64,000 nt of DNA from Cynocephalus volans (Eukaryota; Chordata; Mammalia; Dermoptera; Cynocephalidae): assembly GCF_027409185.1 (NCBI RefSeq), contig NC_084463.1, forward strand, positions 72,959,852 to 73,023,851, in the 5' to 3' direction. Below are positions 59,607 through 64,000 of the stretch, piece by piece (the stretch's first letter is position 1; every line of letters begins with the position of its first letter). The translations under genes and the position numbers were made by a program. The notes below the pieces were generated by a model. The model had not been told where the DNA came from. It worked only from the letters and a program-made list of their open reading frames with translations, and made no database searches.

Positions 59607-60587
59607 TTATTTTTCAGGAACCAAACCCAGTACTCCCTTGAGGATTTCTTGTAAGGGTGGTCTTGTGGTAGTGAACTCCCGCAGTTTTTGTTTGTCTGAG
59701 AAATATACTATTTGCCCCTCATTTCGGAAGGATAGCCTTGCAGGGTAGAGTATTCTTGGCTGGCAATCTTTGTCTTTTAGTATTTTGAAAATATCATCCC
59801 ATTCCTTTCTAGCTTTTAGGGTTTGTGATGAAAAGTCTGATGTTAACCTGATTGGGGCTCCCTTATAGGTGATTTGACGCTTCTCTCTTGCAGCTTTTAA
59901 GATTCTCTCTTTGTCTCTGAGTTTTGCCAATTTGACTATGACATGTCTTGGAGAAGGCCTTTTTGGGTTGAATACGTTTGGAGATCGTTGAGCTTCCTGG
60001 ATCTGAAGATCTGTGATTTTTCCTATACCTGGGAAGTTTTCTGCCACTATTTTGTTGAATATGTTTTCAATGGACTCTCCATTTTCCTCCCCTTCTGGAA
60101 TACCCATGACTCGGATATTTGAGCGCTTGAGGTTGTCTGATATCTCTCTCAGATTTCCTTCCATGTCCTTGATTCTTTTTTCTTTCTTTTTGTCTGCTTG
60201 TGTTATTTCAAACAGCCCATCTTCAAGTTCAGAGGTTCTCTCTTCAACTTCGACAAGCCTGCTGGTTAAACTCTCCGTTGTGTTTTTTATTTCGCTGAAT
60301 AACTTCTTCAGTTCAGCAAGTTCTGCTACATTTTTTTTCAGGACATTGATTTCCTTGTATATTTCCTCTTTCAGATCCTGTATACTTTTCCTCATTTCAT
60401 CATGATGTCTAGCTGAGTTTTCTTGTATCTCATTCAGTTTCCTTAGAATTATCACTCGAAATTCCTTGTCAGTTATTTCAAGGGCTTCTTGTTCTATAGG
60501 ATCTAGAGTATGAGATTTATTAACTTTTGGTGGTGTACTTTCTTGATTTTTTGTATTTCTGGTATCTTTTTTTTGGTGTTTATTCAT
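59607..60587 (-). CDS. L1-D ORF1p, RNA-binding protein
   Basis: This intact 326-codon frame starts at ATG 60587-60585 (MNKHQKKDTRN) and is the counterpart of copy A ORF1, differing at only a handful of positions. It has the basic N-terminus, coiled coil, RRM-like segment (SNIRVMGIPEGEENGESIEN) and C-terminal RNA-binding domain. It lies about 190 nt upstream of ORF2 on the same strand. Expression would depend on the L1-D 5'UTR promoter, which points against TRPC6 transcription. The frame is intact, but whether it is expressed is unknown. Confidence 0.9.
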   Translation of the reverse strand: MNKHQKKDTRNTKNQESTPPKVNKSHTLDPIEQEALEITDKEFRVIILRKLNEIQENSARHHDEMRKSIQDLKEEIYKEINVLKKNVAELAELKKLFSEIKNTTESLTSRLVEVEERTSELEDGLFEITQADKKKEKRIKDMEGNLREISDNLKRSNIRVMGIPEGEENGESIENIFNKIVAENFPGIGKITDLQIQEAQRSPNVFNPKRPSPRHVIVKLAKLRDKERILKAAREKRQITYKGAPIRLTSDFSSQTLKARKEWDDIFKILKDKDCQPRILYPARLSFRNEGQIVYFSDKQKLREFTTTRPPLQEILKGVLGLVPEK

Positions 60588-62118
60588 TGTGGCCGAGGGT
60601 TTCACAGTTCACCGGTTTGAGACTAATGACTAACTAGGATGTTGCTGTGGTTGCCAATTTGGTATGGCTCCCGCCGTGACTGCTCAGTTGGCCTCTAGTG
60701 TCTTGTGTGTGTGGTTGCCTCGGGTCTTGGGCTTCTCCGGGGATCCACCTTTCTGGTCAGCTTGTACTCTGCTGGGCTGGTGGATCACGTACCACAGGGT
60801 GTGTGATCTCTGTTGAGCTTTCACTTTCTGTACAGGACTTCTCCCCGTTCCGTGTGCTCTGGCCCAGGCTTTTAGATCGTGCAGTGGCGACCCCACCGGG
60901 TGTGTGGTTTCTGTCGAGTCTCCGCCTCCGTGGCCGCACGTCTCCCCCCTCTGTGCACACTGTGCTGGGCTGGGGTGTGTCTTCTGCACCCCTCGTCTAT
61001 CAGCTGGGCCTTCAAGACCCTGCTCAGCACCGCCTCGCCCAGGAAGTCTACCAGGTTTCTGCTAGGCACAGACGACTGGTCTCTCTGGGTGCCTTTGTAG
61101 CACTGTGTAGATCTTTCTCGGGTCTTGTTCACCTTTGTATCCCCCCGGCATAAACCGAGTCTTGTGCCCGCCTGCAGCCTGCTCTCCGGCAGGTTCAAGC
61201 GGACCTGGGAACTCTCCTACCACACTATTCCCAACCAGAAATTCGTTAGGCTTTTTTCCAAACTGGTGGTCGCAGAGATGGTATCTGCCTCCCAGTAACA
61301 GGAAGTTTACCGGGGCGGAGTCCAGGGTGTGGTGGAGTGACAGTCGGCCCGCCCGTACTTCCTAGCCCTCCCAACACTGGTCGGGACGCCCCACACCTCC
61401 AGCCCCGCCAGAGAACCGCGGAGGGAGTGGGAGAGGAGGCCGGCCCGCAGGGTCCGGAAAGCCCCGCGCCAGGCCAAGCAAATGGGCTCAGTGATGGCCG
61501 AGCAGGGCGGAGCTGCCCGCACCTGGGAAAATGGAGGCAGCACTGGGGCAGTGAGTGGCCTGGTGGTGCAGACGGGAGCCGCGTGGGCATCCACCCCCCG
61601 AACAGAGCTGTGCCAGGGATCACTCACAGTGCTGTGCCAGGTCGGGCGCTCGCTCTGTCTCTGGTTTGTTGCCTTCCGTGTTCTCGGCGCTGCCGCCTCG
61701 GGCTGTTCAGTCGCGGCGCCGCTCGGGCGCTCCCAGGAATCTTCTTTAATGCCGGTCTGAAACCTCGAATCCTGAATAGGGCAGCTGGCCGCCTTCAGTG
61801 CGGCCCCAGCCTCCGGGATCCTGGCTGCATCCACAGCAGCCCTGGCGCCGTGTTCCCTGTTTCAAGACTCGCTTTTGCAGCTAAGAATCAGTTCTTTTCC
61901 TGCTCCACACTTCAAAGCTGTTGCCTGTAAATGAGGCAGCCTCTCCTGCCGGGGGCAAAGTGGCGTTGAGCCCCCACGACCGGCCAGCAGCAGCAGTCCT
62001 CCCTTAAGAGATGGCCAGAGGAAGGTCCACAAGTTTCCCGGCTGCCTGAGGCCCCGTGGCCACCTTTTCCACCTCAGCTACTCCGCGCCAGCCGCCGCAG
62101 CCGCCGCCATCTTGAAAC
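60588..62118 (-). promoter_or_regulatory. L1-D 5'UTR with internal promoter
   Basis: A GC/CpG-rich leader homologous along its length to that of copy A, with several small indels. The YY1-type motif lies at the outer end (62106-62114 in complement). As in copy A, long overlapping frames occur on the antisense strand. It forms a CpG-rich island deep in TRPC6 intron 1. Confidence 0.75.
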
Positions 62119-62134
62119 TTCCCCAGCATTTTTA
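62119..62134. repeat. Target-site repeat, copy 2 of 3
   Basis: ttccccagcattttta, lying between L1-D and L1-E. Confidence 0.9.
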
Positions 62135-62419
62135 TTTATTTATTTATTTTTTATTTTTATTTATTTATTTTTTTAAATTTTATTTTGTCGATATACATTG
62201 TAGCTGATTAATGCTCCCCATCACCAAAACCTCCCTCCCTCCTCCCTCCCCCCCTCCCCCCCAACAATGTCCTTTCTGTTTGCTTGTTGTATCAACTTCA
62301 AATAATTGTGGTTGTTATATCTTCTTCCCCCCCCCCGTTTGTGTGTGTGTGTGTGTATGTGTGTGTGTGAATTTATATATTAATTTTTAGCTCCCTCCAA
62401 TAAGTGAGAACATGTGGTA
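62135..62419 (-). mobile_element. Young L1 3' stub (copy E)
   Basis: Only the final dozen or so codons of ORF2, the 3'UTR and the A-rich tail are present in complement. The 5' truncation falls at ccacatg on the - strand. It has the same subfamily features as copy D and lies immediately beside its 5' end, sharing the 16-bp target sequence on both sides (62119-62134, 62420-62435). Confidence 0.9.
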
Positions 62420-62435
62420 TTCCCCAGCATTTTTA
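62420..62435. repeat. Target-site repeat, copy 3 of 3
   Basis: ttccccagcattttta, identical to copy 2. Confidence 0.9.
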
Positions 62436-62795
62436 GATATCAATCAAGTAACTTGTCTGTCCTGGAGCCAGCAACTCTTTATCTGTAACAGAGACTTTAG
62501 CCTGAGAAAAGTTTCCTGTCTTTTGCAAGGTTAACATTTCTATATGTAATTCCAACATTTCTATATGTTAGGCTAAACCTGTGACTATAGGGCTTTGCAA
62601 ACTAGGCCATGTGAAATACATTTGCTTTATAAATGTTAGTATATTCCACACTGGATAATGTCCAAAAATGTTTGTCACTATCATTCATATTTATGCTATT
62701 ATCATTTACACATAAGTTGTTCTAGGAACTACCCAGAACCCAGAATTAGATCTGATCCTTATCTGCTGGGGTAAGTTGTATATTCAGCATCAGTA
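62436..62795. other. TRPC6 intron 1, unassigned
   Basis: The motif aacatttctatatgt occurs twice (near 62535 and 62562). Otherwise nothing is recognised. Confidence 0.4.
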
Positions 62796-62905
62796 TACAA
62801 ATATGCTAAATACCCTGATTTGATCATCACACATTGTATACATGTATTGGAATATAACTCTGCACCTGATAAATATGTACAATCAATACATACTAACTAA
62901 GAAAT
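62796..62905 (+). mobile_element. Old L1 3'UTR end
   Basis: The blocks gctaaataccctgatttgat, cacattgtatacatgtattg and ctgataaatatgtacaatca are a typical old L1 3' terminus. Confidence 0.65.
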
Positions 62906-64000
62906 TGGTTAAGGGCCACAAATTTTTAAATGTTAAAAATTATATCTCTAGAAAGATATTGTATAAATAAATTATTAAAAAATAATGTAGGAATTGTAGA
63001 GGAAATATGTAGAGAATGAGATATTCATAATCTTAATTAGATAAAGAATTTTTTAAATTAGGTAATCTGATAGCTAAGACTAAATTTCTTTTAAAATTTG
63101 TTATTGGAGCATCAACCAATGTTCTCTTTTTGATTTGGCTAACAATCAACAAACCTAAATAGTAAGAAGAAAAGATGTCTTAAGAGCAAAATTTGAAGTT
63201 TTTGACTCAGCTCCTTAGTTTCTCTTTTGTGCCAGAATAGATTGACTAAAGCTTTATTATTTGGTACAAATGCTTCCTGGACCATTTTGTTTCTTGACAT
63301 GTAAACTACTGAGACAGAAGGTGATAAAAATATTTAGAGCCAAATAATTTTGGATGATTAGAAAGATTTACCTCATATTTTTATCCAAATATAGGTCATT
63401 GTGTGTTTCAAATTTGGGTTATGTTGATTTCTTCTCTTTGCTGTCTGTCTCACTTGTTTCCTACAGCTAGAGGTGACCTGCCACAGAAAGGTATGGGCCT
63501 GGTTTCACTTAGTTAAAGAAAATTAGAACCTTGTAGGTCCTGAAGAAAACTTTTATAAAAGTATGTGATCTCAAAAACTGTGAAGGTTCTGAGATTTTCA
63601 CTTGCAAACTTACAAAATACCTGTCATACTTTCACAGATGCTGATAGAAGACACGAACCTCCTGGGTCAAAGATGAAGGACAGTTTTCATTGTAGCAATA
63701 ACAGTAGCCAGTGTAGTCTGATTTTTGGATGAGTTCCCAAAGCCACAGTTTCCACAAGCAGACAGAAAAGGATGAGAGGGCACCTGCACTCGCAGTGAGT
63801 CGTGTTACAGGAGAGGAACTCTGAGCTTAGAGAACCTAAATCTTTTGTAATGATCAGTAACCAGGAATGGTCCTGTGCCCTGGAGGGGACACTCTGTCTT
63901 TCAAGGTTAGGTCTCTATCCTTTTGTATAGCAAACATCCTTGAAAGTATAGTTTGGATCAAAAGGAAAACATTGCTTTGCATGCAAGATGTATAGAAACT
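62906..64000. other. TRPC6 intron 1, unassigned
   Basis: I recognise no exon or element to the end of the window. TRPC6 exon 2 is not here. Confidence 0.4.

Larger units (their letters stand above)
55293..62118 (-). mobile_element. Full-length young LINE-1 (copy D)
   Basis: This is a complete L1 of about 6.8 kb, antisense to TRPC6 within intron 1: 5'UTR 62118-60588, ORF1 60587-59607, ORF2 59419-55593, then 3'UTR and tail. The 5' end carries the YY1-type motif (GCCATCTTG on +, 62106-62114). The tail is split by a non-A segment of about 21 nt (55316-55336), suggesting a short 3' transduction. Flanking 16-bp repeats lie at 55277-55292 and 62119-62134. ORF2 is disabled by a frameshift and two stops, so the copy is not autonomous. 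Confidence 0.95.

Overview
This is genomic DNA from a placental mammal. It is a gene-poor, AT-rich and repeat-dominated window with one recognisable protein-coding exon: exon 1 of TRPC6 on the + strand, with its start codon at 32299 and splice donor at 32469. About the first 31.8 kb is upstream intergenic sequence. The last 31.5 kb is the start of the very large TRPC6 intron 1, and exon 2 is not reached. A GC-rich, CpG-rich block from about 31.8 to 33.5 kb surrounds the exon and is the presumed promoter.

The rest is mostly transposable elements of several ages. One young LINE-1 lineage accounts for about a quarter of the window in five insertions: a full-length + copy (449-7253), a short 3' piece (21458-21977), a 5'-truncated + copy (45473-47114), a full-length - copy (55293-62118) and a 3' stub beside it (62135-62419). 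The full-length copies keep a GC-rich 5'UTR that starts with a YY1-type motif, an intact 326-codon ORF1, an ORF2 with all the hallmark motifs but disabling mutations, a 3'UTR with CA and G tracts, and an A-rich tail. Short direct repeats flank the insertions. Older layers are decayed L1 on both strands, L2 and MIR fragments, a mariner-type miniature transposon family, one hAT-like element and one solo LTR-like element.

The most interesting observations are retrotransposition products with unusual architecture. They are a U6 snRNA-L1 chimeric insertion with a 16-bp target-site duplication (31046-31308), a twin-primed, 5'-inverted L1 (39361-40196), two L1s stacked at one target so that the 16-bp site occurs three times (55277, 62119, 62420), a probable short 3' transduction in the full-length - L1, and a composite of L1-like 5'UTR, VNTR and A-rich tail (about 47710-49195) that may be a non-autonomous family. 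The LTR-like element has a perfect 60-bp duplication carrying an octamer motif just upstream of a TATA box.

I cannot assign the species. No Alu, B1/B2, Bov-tA, carnivore tRNA-Lys SINE or equine ERE is recognisable by eye, so ordinary primates, murids, ruminants, carnivores and horse look less likely, but this is weak evidence. Calls on ancient repeats are pattern matches from memory and their edges are approximate.
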